This document shows, piece after piece, positions 28,610 to 36,903 of a stretch of DNA of 64,000 nt. The number at the start of each line of letters is the position of its first letter. The first letter of the stretch is position 1. The stretch lies in contig NZ_JAAQOM010000002.1 of the NCBI RefSeq assembly GCF_011682055.1, positions 186,001 to 250,000 of the forward strand. The letters are read 5' to 3'. The stretch comes from Telluria antibiotica (GTDB lineage Bacteria > Pseudomonadota > Gammaproteobacteria > Burkholderiales > Burkholderiaceae_D). The translations under genes and the position numbers were made by a program. Below the pieces are notes generated by a model that saw nothing but the letters and a program-made list of their open reading frames with translations, was not told the origin of the DNA and ran no database searches.

Positions 28610-30292
28610 ATGCAGCAGGCGAGCTACGTCCACGGGGCGCATCCGCTCCCCCTCATCGGCGACACGATCGGTGCCCACCTGGACCGCATCGCGGCGCGCT
28701 TTCCCGACCGCGACGCACTGGTCGTGCCGCACCAGGGCGTGCGCTGGACGTGGCGTGAGTTGCGCGAGCGCGTCGAGCGCCTGGCGGCCGGGCTGCTGTG
28801 CCTCGGGCTGCAGCCGGGCGACCGCATCGGCATCTGGTCGCAGAACCGCGCCGAATGGGTGCTCACGCAGTTCGCGACGGCGCAGGCCGGCCTCGTCATG
28901 GTCAACATCAACCCCGCGTACCAGCGCGCGGAACTGGAATACGCGCTGGCCAAGGTCGGCTGCCGCGCGCTGATCCTCGCACCCGGCTTCAAGTCCAGCG
29001 ACTACCTCGGCATGCTGCGCGACCTCGCGCCGGAACTCGACGCCGCCACCGCAGGCGACCTGCATGCCGCGCGCCTGCCCGAGCTGCGCCACGTGATCCG
29101 CCTCGGTGACGAGACGACGCCCGGCATGCTGAACTTCGACGCGGTCGCGCAGTGCGCCGGCCCGGCCGACGTGGCCCATCTGCACGAGGTGGCGCGTACG
29201 TTGCAGTTCGACGACCCCGTCAACATCCAGTTCACGTCCGGCACGACGGGCGCGCCGAAGGGCGCTACGCTCACGCACCACAACATCCTCAACAACGGCT
29301 TCTTCATCGGCGAGGCGATGCGCCTGTCGGAACACGACCGCCTGTGCATCCCCGTCCCGCTGTACCACTGCTTCGGCATGGTGCTGGGCAACCTCGCCTG
29401 CATGACGCATGGCGCCGCGATGGTGTATCCCGGCGAAGGGTTCGACGCGGGCGCCGTGCTGGCCACCGTGCAGGCCGAGCGCTGCACGGCGTTGCATGGC
29501 GTGCCGACGATGTTCATCGCGATGCTGGACCATCCGGATTTCGCCTCGTTCGACCTGGCGAGCCTGCGCACGGGCATCATGGCCGGCTCCCCGTGTCCGA
29601 CGGAAGTCATGCAGCGCGTGATGCGCCAGATGCACATGGACGAGATCACGATCGCCTACGGCATGACGGAAACGTCGCCCGTCAGCTTCCAGACCTCGGT
29701 CGACGACCCGCTCGCGTGCCGCGTGGGCACGGTCGGGCGCATCCATCCGCACCTGGAGGTCAAGATCGTCGACGCGGACGGCCGCATCGTCCCGCGCGGC
29801 GACACGGGCGAGCTGCTGACGCGCGGCTATTCCGTGATGCTCGGCTACTGGGGCGACGACGCCCGCACGCGCGAGGCGATCGACGACGCCGGCTGGATGC
29901 ATACGGGCGACCTGGCCACGCTGGACGCGGACGGCTACTGCCGCATCGTGGGCCGCGCGAAGGACATGGTGATCCGCGGCGGCGAAAACATCTACCCGCG
30001 CGAGATCGAGGAATTTTTATATCGCCATCCGAAGGTGCTGGACGTGCAGTGCGTGGGCGTCCCGGATGCGAAGTACGGCGAAGAGCTGTGCGCATGCATC
30101 GTGCTGCGGCCCGGAGCGCAGGCGGATGCGGACGAGATCCGCGCATTCTGCCGCGGGCAGATCGCGCATTACAAGATCCCGCGCTACGTGCGCTTCGTCG
30201 AGGGGTTTCCGATGACGGTGACGGGCAAGATCCAGAAATTCGTGTTGCGCGACCGGATGGCCGATGAACTCGGTCTCGGGGACCGTGCATGA
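28610..30292 (+). CDS. AMP-binding acyl-CoA synthetase
   Basis: This 560-residue ATP-dependent ligase of the ANL superfamily carries the P-loop-like [18 protein letters not shown], the [12 protein letters not shown] motif, the [31 protein letters not shown] block and the catalytic Lys in TVTGKIQKF. It activates fatty or other carboxylic acids to CoA thioesters in the cytoplasm. Length and motifs fit medium/long-chain acyl-CoA synthetases (FadK/AcsF2-like). The start at 28610 is preferred over 28571 because GGGAG lies just upstream. Its stop overlaps the next start (ATGA). Confidence 0.92.
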   Translation: MQQASYVHGAHPLPLIGDTIGAHLDRIAARFPDRDALVVPHQGVRWTWRELRERVERLAAGLLCLGLQPGDRIGIWSQNRAEWVLTQFATAQAGLVMVNINPAYQRAELEYALAKVGCRALILAPGFKSSDYLGMLRDLAPELDAATAGDLHAARLPELRHVIRLGDETTPGMLNFDAVAQCAGPADVAHLHEVARTLQFDDPVNIQFTSGTTGAPKGATLTHHNILNNGFFIGEAMRLSEHDRLCIPVPLYHCFGMVLGNLACMTHGAAMVYPGEGFDAGAVLATVQAERCTALHGVPTMFIAMLDHPDFASFDLASLRTGIMAGSPCPTEVMQRVMRQMHMDEITIAYGMTETSPVSFQTSVDDPLACRVGTVGRIHPHLEVKIVDADGRIVPRGDTGELLTRGYSVMLGYWGDDARTREAIDDAGWMHTGDLATLDADGYCRIVGRAKDMVIRGGENIYPREIEEFLYRHPKVLDVQCVGVPDAKYGEELCACIVLRPGAQADADEIRAFCRGQIAHYKIPRYVRFVEGFPMTVTGKIQKFVLRDRMADELGLGDRA

Positions 30293-30824
30293 AGTGTCTC
30301 GTCGTGATCGCCCATCCCCTCCCCGACAGCTTGTGCCACGCGCTGGCGCAGCATGCCGTCTCCACCCTGATCGCGCACGGGCACGACGTCGTCGTCGACG
30401 ACTTGCATGCCGCCGGCTTCGCGCCGGCATTGACCGCGGCGGAACGCGAGAGCTACTACGGCCCCGCGTTCGAAGGCGCCGCCACCGGGCCGTACGCCGG
30501 GCGCCTGCTGGACGCCGAAGCCCTCGTGCTCGTGTTCCCGACGTGGTGGTTCGGCTTCCCCGCGCTGCTCAAGGGCTGGTTCGATCGCGTCTGGGCAAAC
30601 TGCGGCGGGCCGTGGCGATCACCACGCTGGGTTCGCCGTGGTGGGTCGACCGGTTCGTGCTGCGGCAACCCGTGAAACGCGTGCTGAAACTGGCGCTGCT
30701 GGGTACGTGCGCGCCGACGTGCCGCTTCGAGATGCTGTCGCTGTACCGGGCCGAGTCGCTGTCGCCCGACAAGGTGAGCGCTTTTCGCGCGCGCATCGGG
30801 CGGGCGTTGAAGGGCATGTCATGA
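30289..30824 (+). pseudogene. Frameshifted NAD(P)H:quinone oxidoreductase (flavodoxin-fold)
   Basis: The first frame (30289 onward) reads as the N-terminal half of an NQO1/MdaB-like FMN reductase: [20 protein letters not shown], then FPTWWFGFPALLKGWFDRVW. It then degenerates (ANCGGPWRSPRW...) to a stop at 30675. The C-terminal half continues in another frame from about 30600: LGKLRRAVAITTLGSPWWVDRF through ALKGMS to the TGA at 30824. The residues normally lying between WFDRVW and the KLRR segment (~20) are missing, so a deletion with a frameshift is inferred. CTGGG occurs at the join. Upstream and downstream ATGA overlaps show it once sat in an operon. Confidence 0.8.
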
Positions 30825-31153
30825 AGGTCTCGACGGTTCGCACTTATGCGCTGTCGCTGCACGAGGCGACGGAGGCGCCGCACTTCACGTACCAGTCGTT
30901 TCGCGTGCGGGACAAGATCTTCGTCACGGTGCCGCCGGGAGAAGAGACCATCCACATCGTCTTGCCCGAAGCGCAACGCGAGCAGGCGCTGGCGCTGCAT
31001 CCGCAATTCATCGAAAAACTCGTTTGGGGCAAGTCGGCGACGGGCGTGCGCGTCACGCTTGCCCGCGCCGAGGCGGCCGTCGTGAAAGCGTTGATCCTCG
31101 CGGGGTGGCAGAACAAGGCGCCGAAGGCCTTGCGTGACGCGCATTCTCGTTAA
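30821..31153 (+). CDS. MmcQ/YjbR-family protein
   Basis: This 110-residue protein is of YjbR/DUF1801-like size (MKVSTVRTYALSLHEATEAPHFTYQSFRVRDKIFVTVPP...EKLVWGKSATGVRVTLA). The family folds like a DNA-binding double-wing domain but its role is undefined. The start overlaps the preceding broken gene's TGA (ATGA), so its translation may depend on whether ribosomes reach that stop in the shifted frame. Confidence 0.72.
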   Translation: MKVSTVRTYALSLHEATEAPHFTYQSFRVRDKIFVTVPPGEETIHIVLPEAQREQALALHPQFIEKLVWGKSATGVRVTLARAEAAVVKALILAGWQNKAPKALRDAHSR

Positions 31154-31380
31154 TTGTCGCTGCAAACGTCCCGGTTGCGCTTGCAGGCGGCTGGATCGGA
31201 GAGGTCGACCGATCGGGACGCCGATGCCTTGTACATCTTCCCGTCGAATTTGTAATCGTCGCCGTATTGCAACGCAAGGCAGCCGCACGCGAGGATCGCT
31301 GCAGCCCATACCGCGACAGCGACGCCGACCGACACGATCAGCCATTTGGCGACGAAGTATGAAAAAACACGAACTGTCAC
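31150..31380 (-). CDS. Small membrane protein, hypothetical
   Basis: This 76-residue protein has an N-terminal hydrophobic helix (WLIVSVGVAVAVWAAAILACGCLA) followed by a short polar tail with Cys in AACKRNRDVCSDN. The LACGC segment might act as a lipobox, or the two tail Cys might form a disulfide outside the membrane. I do not recognise it. It overlaps the end of the YjbR-like gene by 4 bp, convergently. Confidence 0.5.
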   Translation of the reverse strand: MTVRVFSYFVAKWLIVSVGVAVAVWAAAILACGCLALQYGDDYKFDGKMYKASASRSVDLSDPAACKRNRDVCSDN

Positions 31381-31447
31381 ACTCGGCCCCGTTCCCGAGA
31401 AACGCGCCAGATTGGCTCGTCGATGACGAGTTCGACGAACTGTGCAG

Positions 31448-32494
31448 TTACAGCTCGCTAACGAATACCTGCGACAAGGGAAGCCGGTGCGAGCGCGCCG
31501 GGGCCTTCGTCGGATAGCCCACTCGCAGGATCATGTGCAGCATTTCGCCCTGGGCCAGCCCTAACAGCCTGTGCAGCTCCTGTTCCACCGCCCCGATCTT
31601 GTCCTCGAACCCCGGCGCCAGTTTGCCTGTGTGCAGGCGATTGACCTGGTCGGTCACGACGTAATACGGTTGCACTGCCGCGCCGTGCTCGTTGAGCTGC
31701 GTCCAGACGCGTGTCAGCAGGCGTCCGGCGTCGATCGCGTTGCGCTCCTTTCCGCTGCCAACGACGCACAACAGCGCCGGCGCCGCCGAGATCAGCCCGG
31801 TTTCGGTCTTGGCCAGAAACTTGTAGGCGCCAAACCGGTTCAGTTTGGCCATCCGCTTCCAGTTCGACATAAAGTTGAGCATGGTCTTGCCGCCCGGTGG
31901 CAAGCCCAACGTCGCGACGTCGAGTCCGTCGCCGCTGGCGACCTCCTGCGGTGTTTCACGCAGGCTGCCGAACAGCCAGCGGTGCAGGTCGCGATTGCAG
32001 AAGCGCGCCTGGGAACTCAATTCGACGAGCCTGACCAGCGCCTTGCGCGCTGCATTGCCCTGCAGCACGACCATGCGTTGCTGGCCCTGCCGGGCCGCTG
32101 CGACCTTGTCCCGCAAACCCGGCTCGAGTGCATCGGTCCGATACGGGAGACGGTTCGTGTGGCGCGCTTCGAGCCCCGGAGGAATTGTAAAATTTTCCGG
32201 CAAGTCGTGTGGCAAATCCAGGCACCCGTACGGCTGTTTGCCTGGCCGGCTCCATTCCCATTTCCCTTGCACACCATTCGCCGCCAGTGTCATATCGATG
32301 TTTTCGGCCAGGGCGCCGATGGCAAGCAGCGTGCCATGACTGTCGGCATCGAACACATTCGTGCTCGGATGGCGCGACACATAATGCAGCTCGAGCGCAT
32401 CGCCGGTCCAGCGCATCTGCCATGGCTGAGTGTTATCGGCCGACGGCGCCAGTGCGGCGCACGCGGCAAGGTGCTCGATGAAGGGCTTGGTCAT
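31448..32494 (-). CDS. Nitroreductase-family FMN oxidoreductase (Acg-like)
   Basis: This 348-residue protein has a nitroreductase N-terminus typical of Acg-type members (AACAALAPSADNTQPWQMRW). An FMN-binding-like block (ARHTNRLPYRTDALEPGLRDKV) follows, with a C-terminal segment (GAAVQPYYVVTDQVNRLHTG...LRVGYPTKAPARSHRLPLSQV). Such proteins may sequester or reduce FMN-dependent substrates; no substrate can be assigned. The start at 32494 is fixed by the upstream terminator: the longer frame to 32572 would read through that hairpin. Confidence 0.72.
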   Translation of the reverse strand: MTKPFIEHLAACAALAPSADNTQPWQMRWTGDALELHYVSRHPSTNVFDADSHGTLLAIGALAENIDMTLAANGVQGKWEWSRPGKQPYGCLDLPHDLPENFTIPPGLEARHTNRLPYRTDALEPGLRDKVAAARQGQQRMVVLQGNAARKALVRLVELSSQARFCNRDLHRWLFGSLRETPQEVASGDGLDVATLGLPPGGKTMLNFMSNWKRMAKLNRFGAYKFLAKTETGLISAAPALLCVVGSGKERNAIDAGRLLTRVWTQLNEHGAAVQPYYVVTDQVNRLHTGKLAPGFEDKIGAVEQELHRLLGLAQGEMLHMILRVGYPTKAPARSHRLPLSQVFVSEL

Positions 32495-32538
32495 AGAAAT
32501 TGTATGGCTGCACAAGATAGCACTCACTTTGTGTACGT

Positions 32539-32564
32539 AAAAAAGCCCGTCGCAGGACGGGCTT
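32539..32564 (-). terminator. Rho-independent terminator after the PepA-like gene
   Basis: On the minus strand AAGCCCGTC and GACGGGCTT (32543-32551/32556-32564) pair with a 4-nt loop, and a U-run follows (complement of 32539-32544). A smaller inverted repeat TTCCCGA/TCGGGAA (32584-32590/32604-32610) lies between the stop at 32627 and this hairpin. Confidence 0.88.
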
Positions 32565-32626
32565 CTTGCCATTAAGACACTACTTCCCGACCAGCAAGGC
32601 CGATCGGGAAAGCCAATTAGACACGA

Positions 32627-33430
32627 TTACTTGGCGCGACGGCGCTTGCTAGCGGCCAGGCCCAGCATCCCCAAGCCCAGCAGGGACAGCGATGCGGGTT
32701 CCGGCACCTGGGAGTTGAAGTCGATCGAGCCGCTCGCCTGGTTGATGGCCACCAGGTTGCCGGAGATTTCGGCGCCTTGCGTCGTGTTGTTGAACTCATC
32801 GAACGCAATGTTGTAGAACGGATTAGGATCGACGAAGTAGGACTGGCCCAGAGCGGTCACGTTGAACGTCTGTTTCGAGTTCAGGTGGGCACCCAGCAGA
32901 TCATTGAAACCTGCGACACCGGTGATCAGGCTGCCGCTGGCCAGCAGCAGGTCGTCGCCGGTGTTGCCAACAGTCGCCCCCGTTGCGGTTGCCGCATTCG
33001 CATTGGTATAGGTGTTGTCCATGTTCTTGTCGACGTAGAACTTGAAGTTCAGCGACGTCAGATCGTTGATGCTGTTCGGGGTGTTGATGCCCGAGCCCGT
33101 GCCAGCACGATACTTGTCGGTCAGGTCGAACGTGATGTAGAGCAGGTAGTCACTACCCAGGCCGGTGTTGAACTTGGGGCTGCCGTTCAGCGCGAAAGCG
33201 CTCAACTGCAGCCAGCCCGAACCGCTATGGGTGTTACCCGAGGTCGTCAGCAATTCGGACGAGGTGCCCGAGATCTGGTTGGCCGTGAACGTAGGCTTGC
33301 CGCTGCCCAGGGCCGACGGATCGACTGTGAAGATCGGCGCGGCGGCTTGAGCGAACATCGGCATCGCTGCGCCGGTGACCAGGGTCAGGGCGGCAACGGA
33401 CTTGGCGATCAGGGACTTGTTCAGCTTCAT
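32627..33430 (-). CDS. pepA: PEP-CTERM protein, flocculation-associated PepA-like
   Basis: This 267-residue exported protein starts MKLNKSLIAKSVAALTLVTGAAMPMFAQAAA (signal peptide). The body (APIFTVDPSALG, TFTANQISGTSSELL, GSGWLQLSAFALNG, LYITFDLTDKY) resembles the PepA family linked to floc formation in Zoogloea. The C-terminus carries the exosortase signal VPEPASLSLLGLGMLGLAASKRRRAK. The start at 33430 has GAGGAG upstream. The gene has its own terminator and a candidate sigma-54 promoter, so it is monocistronic. Base composition is less GC-rich than its neighbours. The exact PepA assignment is from recall of the family. Confidence 0.85.
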   Translation of the reverse strand: MKLNKSLIAKSVAALTLVTGAAMPMFAQAAAPIFTVDPSALGSGKPTFTANQISGTSSELLTTSGNTHSGSGWLQLSAFALNGSPKFNTGLGSDYLLYITFDLTDKYRAGTGSGINTPNSINDLTSLNFKFYVDKNMDNTYTNANAATATGATVGNTGDDLLLASGSLITGVAGFNDLLGAHLNSKQTFNVTALGQSYFVDPNPFYNIAFDEFNNTTQGAEISGNLVAINQASGSIDFNSQVPEPASLSLLGLGMLGLAASKRRRAK

Positions 33431-33496
33431 AAGGTTCTCCTCAAGGAATACGTGTTGGACAATACGTTTGGTGCTACGACAGCTCATTCCCCATAA

Positions 33497-33512
33497 AGCA
33501 TGATTCAGGCCA
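33497..33512 (-). promoter_or_regulatory. Candidate sigma-54 promoter of the PepA-like gene
   Basis: On the minus strand TGGCCTGAATCATGCT has the invariant GG and GC separated by exactly 10 nt, as in -24/-12 promoters (TGGCAC-N5-TTGC). Transcription would start ~55 nt before the ATG at 33430. In Zoogloea pepA expression needs RpoN and the PrsK/PrsR two-component system, which fits. Confidence 0.5.
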
Positions 33513-34235
33513 GAGTTCTTGCTTACTTTAGAATCAATAACTTATGAAAATGCTTTAATCGAGGTTAAACGAAATTGTAAGTTCTGCCGACAGTAATCCT
33601 CCACGATAAATTACTGCAGGAAATTGATTTTTAGAAAAATTTCTGATTGTTATCTCAAAATGGATCACGACAATAAATACGAGCCGGATACCATGTGATC
33701 ATTCCTGAAGGCACTTTATTGCTTTGCAAGGCGTTCAATTTCCACTAATCAACCTACCGATCATTTGGCTGGTCGCAGTGGAAGGCGAAAACGTTCCCAG
33801 AAAACCGAGCAGACGTACGGGCAGCTTCGCTATCGCGACAACGGCCATGCCTGGTCTTCCAGCGGTGGGCCACTGCGCGGGCCTGCTCCGGGACGCGGTT
33901 GCCTTGACGGCCCCTCGGCGCCGGCTATCTGCGGGCCTCAAAGCGCATGGGGAAATAGAAAATAAATCGATTGAAGGAACCCGCGATATCGAATTTTATT
34001 TTATTTTGCGCTATATCAGTTCCGAGCGAGAAACTCTCGCGTATTTATTTCGAAAAATCAGGAGATATTGAAAGTGCGTGAAACTTGCAGGGGTAACGCG
34101 ACAGGTTTGCGGAATAACCGCAGCACACATGCAGGTCATTTGTTGGCCGCCTTCACGATAATTGTCGAGTCAGTCGAAAACGGCAGATCCTGTTAAAGAT
34201 TCATGGCCGGCACCCTATTCCTCCAGAGGCAATAT
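33513..34235. other. AT-rich non-coding stretch
   Basis: About 720 bp are visibly poorer in GC than the surroundings. The only reading frame of note (33724-34071, +) has no ribosome binding site, a shifting composition and no recognisable protein style. The proximal part (33513-33700) is the likely upstream-activator region of the PepA-like gene. A short hairpin TGCGG-AATAA-CCGCA lies near 34110-34126. I see nothing else here. Confidence 0.5.
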
Positions 34236-34676
34236 TTACTGTCTTGCCCGCACCCGATATTCGATCGAAATGCCGTGGAACCGAGTGACGTTTTTTCCCG
34301 GACGAGCACGCGAGTCATCGTCATAAGCGATGACGAGGTGTCTCCCGTCCCGCCAATCGAGTGAAACCTCGTCGGGCGGATTTCCGGCCGAACCCATGTA
34401 GAAAACGGCCGACGCGGCGCGCTCGCCGTGACTGGAAATCGCTTCGCTCGGGCGACGAAGATGAACCTCATCGTACAGCCAACCCTGTCCGAAACCGAGG
34501 CCATTGTCGACCACCTCCAGTGTCGCGACCCATTCGCCGCCCGGCGACAGGTAGTCGACGTGCTTGCCGACGATCGGTCCGTCGTCGCCGGACGCATGCC
34601 ATGCATACAGCCCGGTCAGGAACATCGACAAGACGAGCGCGACGCCGAGCGCAATCATGAATCGTCTTATTTGCAT
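34236..34676 (-). CDS. Hypothetical single-pass membrane or exported protein
   Basis: This 146-residue protein has an N-terminal hydrophobic segment (FMIALGVALVLSMFLTGLYAW), followed by a soluble beta-rich domain (GGEWVATLEVVDNGLGFGQGWLYDEVHLRR, DEVSLDWRDGRHLVIAYDDDSRARPG). It resembles small DUF5412-like anchored proteins in shape, but I cannot assign it. It probably faces the periplasm. AAAAGGAACGACG precedes the ATG. It is divergent from the LysR gene. Confidence 0.6.
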   Translation of the reverse strand: MQIRRFMIALGVALVLSMFLTGLYAWHASGDDGPIVGKHVDYLSPGGEWVATLEVVDNGLGFGQGWLYDEVHLRRPSEAISSHGERAASAVFYMGSAGNPPDEVSLDWRDGRHLVIAYDDDSRARPGKNVTRFHGISIEYRVRARQ

Positions 34677-34819
34677 TTGCGTCGTTCCTTTTCAAAACCG
34701 GCGGTCGCAGCAGTGTACGGTCCCGATTGCGCCGAAGGCAATCGGCTCCCCGCCATGCACCGACGACGCGCCCCCGCTTTTTTGATACGATGCGCTCCCC
34801 GTCTTCACTCACCCCGCAC

Positions 34820-35767
34820 ATGCTCAGACTCAGCCTGGACGCCCTCCTCACCGTCGACACGATCGCCCGCCGCGGCAGCTTTTCCGCCGCCGCGAAGGAG
34901 CTGTACCGCGTGCCGTCGACGATCTCGTACACCGTCTCCAAGCTGGAGGACGACCTGGGCGTGCAATTGTTCGAACGCTTCGGGCCGCGCGTCGTCCTGA
35001 CGCCGGCGGGGGAGGAACTGTTGAAGGAAGGCCGCTACCTGCTCAAGGCGGCGGGCGACCTGGAGAGCCGCGTGCGGCGCGTCGCGTCCGGATGGGAGAC
35101 GGAATTCGCCATCGGCATGGATTCCGCGCTCGCCCCGCTGGGCCTGCAGGACGACATCCGCGCGTTCTACGACGTGGCCGACCAGACCCGCCTGCGCATC
35201 GTGCGCGAAGCGTTGTCCGGCACCTGGGAAAGCCTGCTGGACCGGCGCGTCGACCTGCTCGTCGGTGCGGCCGGCGAAGGCCCGTCCGGCGGCGGCTACA
35301 CGGCGGAGCCGCTCGGCACGATGTCGTTCGTGTTCGTCGTCGCCCCGTCGCATCCGCTCGCCGCGGTGGGGCACCGGCTCGGCAAGGCGGAGCTGACGGC
35401 GCATCGCGCCATCTCCGTCGCCGACTCCGTCCGCGTGCTGCAGGCCCGCACGGTGGGCCTGCTGTTCGGCCAGGACACGCTCACCGTGCCCGACATGCAG
35501 ACGAAGTACGAATTCCAGCTGGCTGGCCTCGGCTTCGGCTTCCTGCCGGAGGCGTGGGCGCGGGCCGACATCGCGGCCGGACGCCTCGTCGAGAAGGCCG
35601 TCGAGGAGCCGAAGCCGGACGAGACGCTGTACATGGCATGGCGCACGGGCGAGGAAGGCGCCGCGCTGAAATGGTGGCGCGAGCGCCTGCGCGCGAGCAC
35701 GCCGCTGGCCCGCATGCTTGCACTCAACTGTCCGATCGAGCGGGCAACGGCCGATAGCACAGGGTAA
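34820..35767 (+). CDS. LysR-family transcriptional regulator
   Basis: This is a 315-residue LysR protein when read from MLRLSLDALLTVDTIARRGSFSAAAKELY. The winged helix covers residues ~3-60 and the effector domain the rest (EFAIGMDSALAPLGLQDDI onward). An earlier in-frame ATG at 34790 lies inside a TGA-TACGAT extended -10 (34783-34791), so the later start is preferred. It precedes the alpha/beta hydrolase gene in the same direction and may control it, since a conserved 12-bp motif lies between them. Confidence 0.87.
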   Translation: MLRLSLDALLTVDTIARRGSFSAAAKELYRVPSTISYTVSKLEDDLGVQLFERFGPRVVLTPAGEELLKEGRYLLKAAGDLESRVRRVASGWETEFAIGMDSALAPLGLQDDIRAFYDVADQTRLRIVREALSGTWESLLDRRVDLLVGAAGEGPSGGGYTAEPLGTMSFVFVVAPSHPLAAVGHRLGKAELTAHRAISVADSVRVLQARTVGLLFGQDTLTVPDMQTKYEFQLAGLGFGFLPEAWARADIAAGRLVEKAVEEPKPDETLYMAWRTGEEGAALKWWRERLRASTPLARMLALNCPIERATADSTG

Positions 35768-35770
35768 GTA

Positions 35771-35782
35771 CCTATACGTTCG
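35771..35782 (+). promoter_or_regulatory. 12-bp motif CCTATACGTTCG upstream of the hydrolase gene
   Basis: CCTATACGTTCG begins 3 bp after the LysR stop and ~105 bp before the hydrolase ATG. The identical 12-mer occurs at 44211-44222, in the same orientation relative to the YcaC-like gene. The extension TTCGTATGA (35779-35787) recurs at 36819-36827 before the sensor kinase. Confidence 0.5.
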
Positions 35783-35886
35783 TATGACTAGACCTCGGCC
35801 GCGCCCCTCCCGACAATGACCGGGTCCGGATGCGGCGGCCGAGCCGTCCCTTCCGGTCTCCAGCCACTCCACCGAAGGGACATGCC

Positions 35887-36726
35887 ATGACCATCACCCG
35901 TACGAGCAACACCGTCACCACCCGCGACGGCACCACCATCTATTTCACCGACTGGGGCCACGGTCCCGCCGTCGTGTTCAGCCATGGCTGGCCGCTGCAG
36001 GGCGACGCGTGGGAAGACCAGATGATGTTCCTGGCCGAGCACGGCTACCGCGTCATCGCGCACGACCGCCGCGGCCACGGCCGGTCGAGCAAGACCTGGC
36101 ACGGCAACCACATGAACGACTACGCCGACGACCTGGCCCAGGTGATCGAGGCGCTGGACCTGACCGACGTCACCCTCGTCGGCCACTCGACGGGCGGCGG
36201 CGAGGTCGCGCGCTACGTCGGCCGCCACGGCACCGGTCGCGTCAAGGGCGCCGTGCTGGTCGGCGCCGTCACGCCGCAGATGGGCCAGTCGGACGCCAAC
36301 CCGAACGGCGTGCCGATGGCCGTGTTCGATGGCATCCGCCAGGGGGTCAAGGCCGACCGCGCGCAATTCTTCAAGGACCTCTCCGGTCCGTTCTACGGCT
36401 TCAACCGCGACGGCGCCAAGGCGTCGCAAGGCATGCGCGACACGTTCTGGCTGCAGGGCATGCAGTGCAGCCTGCGCGCCGCCTATGAGTGCATCAAGCA
36501 GTTCTCGGAAACGGACTTCACGGAAGACCTCAAGAAGATGACGGTCCCCACGCTCGTCATCCACGGCGACGACGACCAGATCGTCCCCATCGACACGACG
36601 GCACGCCGCGCCGTCGAACTGCTGCCGCAAGGCCGCCTGCTCGTCTACGAAGGCGGTTCGCACGGTCTCGCCTACACGCACAAGGACCGCCTGAACGCCG
36701 ACCTGCTGGCCTTCCTGCGTTCCTGA
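35887..36726 (+). CDS. Alpha/beta hydrolase, non-haem chloroperoxidase type
   Basis: This 279-residue hydrolase has an oxyanion/entry motif [14 protein letters not shown] and nucleophile elbow GHSTGGGE (Ser). The acid is in [11 protein letters not shown] (Asp) and the catalytic His in [10 protein letters not shown]. This is the standard triad of the cofactor-free haloperoxidase/esterase group. In vivo it more likely acts as an esterase or perhydrolase than as a halogenase. The start at 35887 (MTITRT) has GAAGGGA upstream. Clustered with an amidohydrolase, a YcaC-like hydrolase and regulators that may form one regulon. Confidence 0.92.
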   Translation: MTITRTSNTVTTRDGTTIYFTDWGHGPAVVFSHGWPLQGDAWEDQMMFLAEHGYRVIAHDRRGHGRSSKTWHGNHMNDYADDLAQVIEALDLTDVTLVGHSTGGGEVARYVGRHGTGRVKGAVLVGAVTPQMGQSDANPNGVPMAVFDGIRQGVKADRAQFFKDLSGPFYGFNRDGAKASQGMRDTFWLQGMQCSLRAAYECIKQFSETDFTEDLKKMTVPTLVIHGDDDQIVPIDTTARRAVELLPQGRLLVYEGGSHGLAYTHKDRLNADLLAFLRS

Positions 36727-36903
36727 TCCCGCGGCGGCGCCGGCCCTGCCCGCTCCCCGAGCAACGCGATGGACGTCCACGCCGCCCTCCCCCCGTTCCT
36801 GCGCACAGCGATCCTCCTTTCGTATGAGGGCATCGCCCGGCAATGCCGCGATACTGGTTTCGCCCCGGCCCGACTCGCGCCGGTGGCGATACCGAGCGTG
36901 CAG

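Noticed and set aside
32494..32572. 26-residue N-terminal extension of the nitroreductase
   Set aside because: It reads through the upstream terminator hairpin; the start at 32494 opens on the conserved N-terminus.
33724..34071. 115-residue + strand frame in the AT-rich gap
   Set aside because: No ribosome binding site, no recognisable protein and a composition that changes along its length; treated as non-coding.
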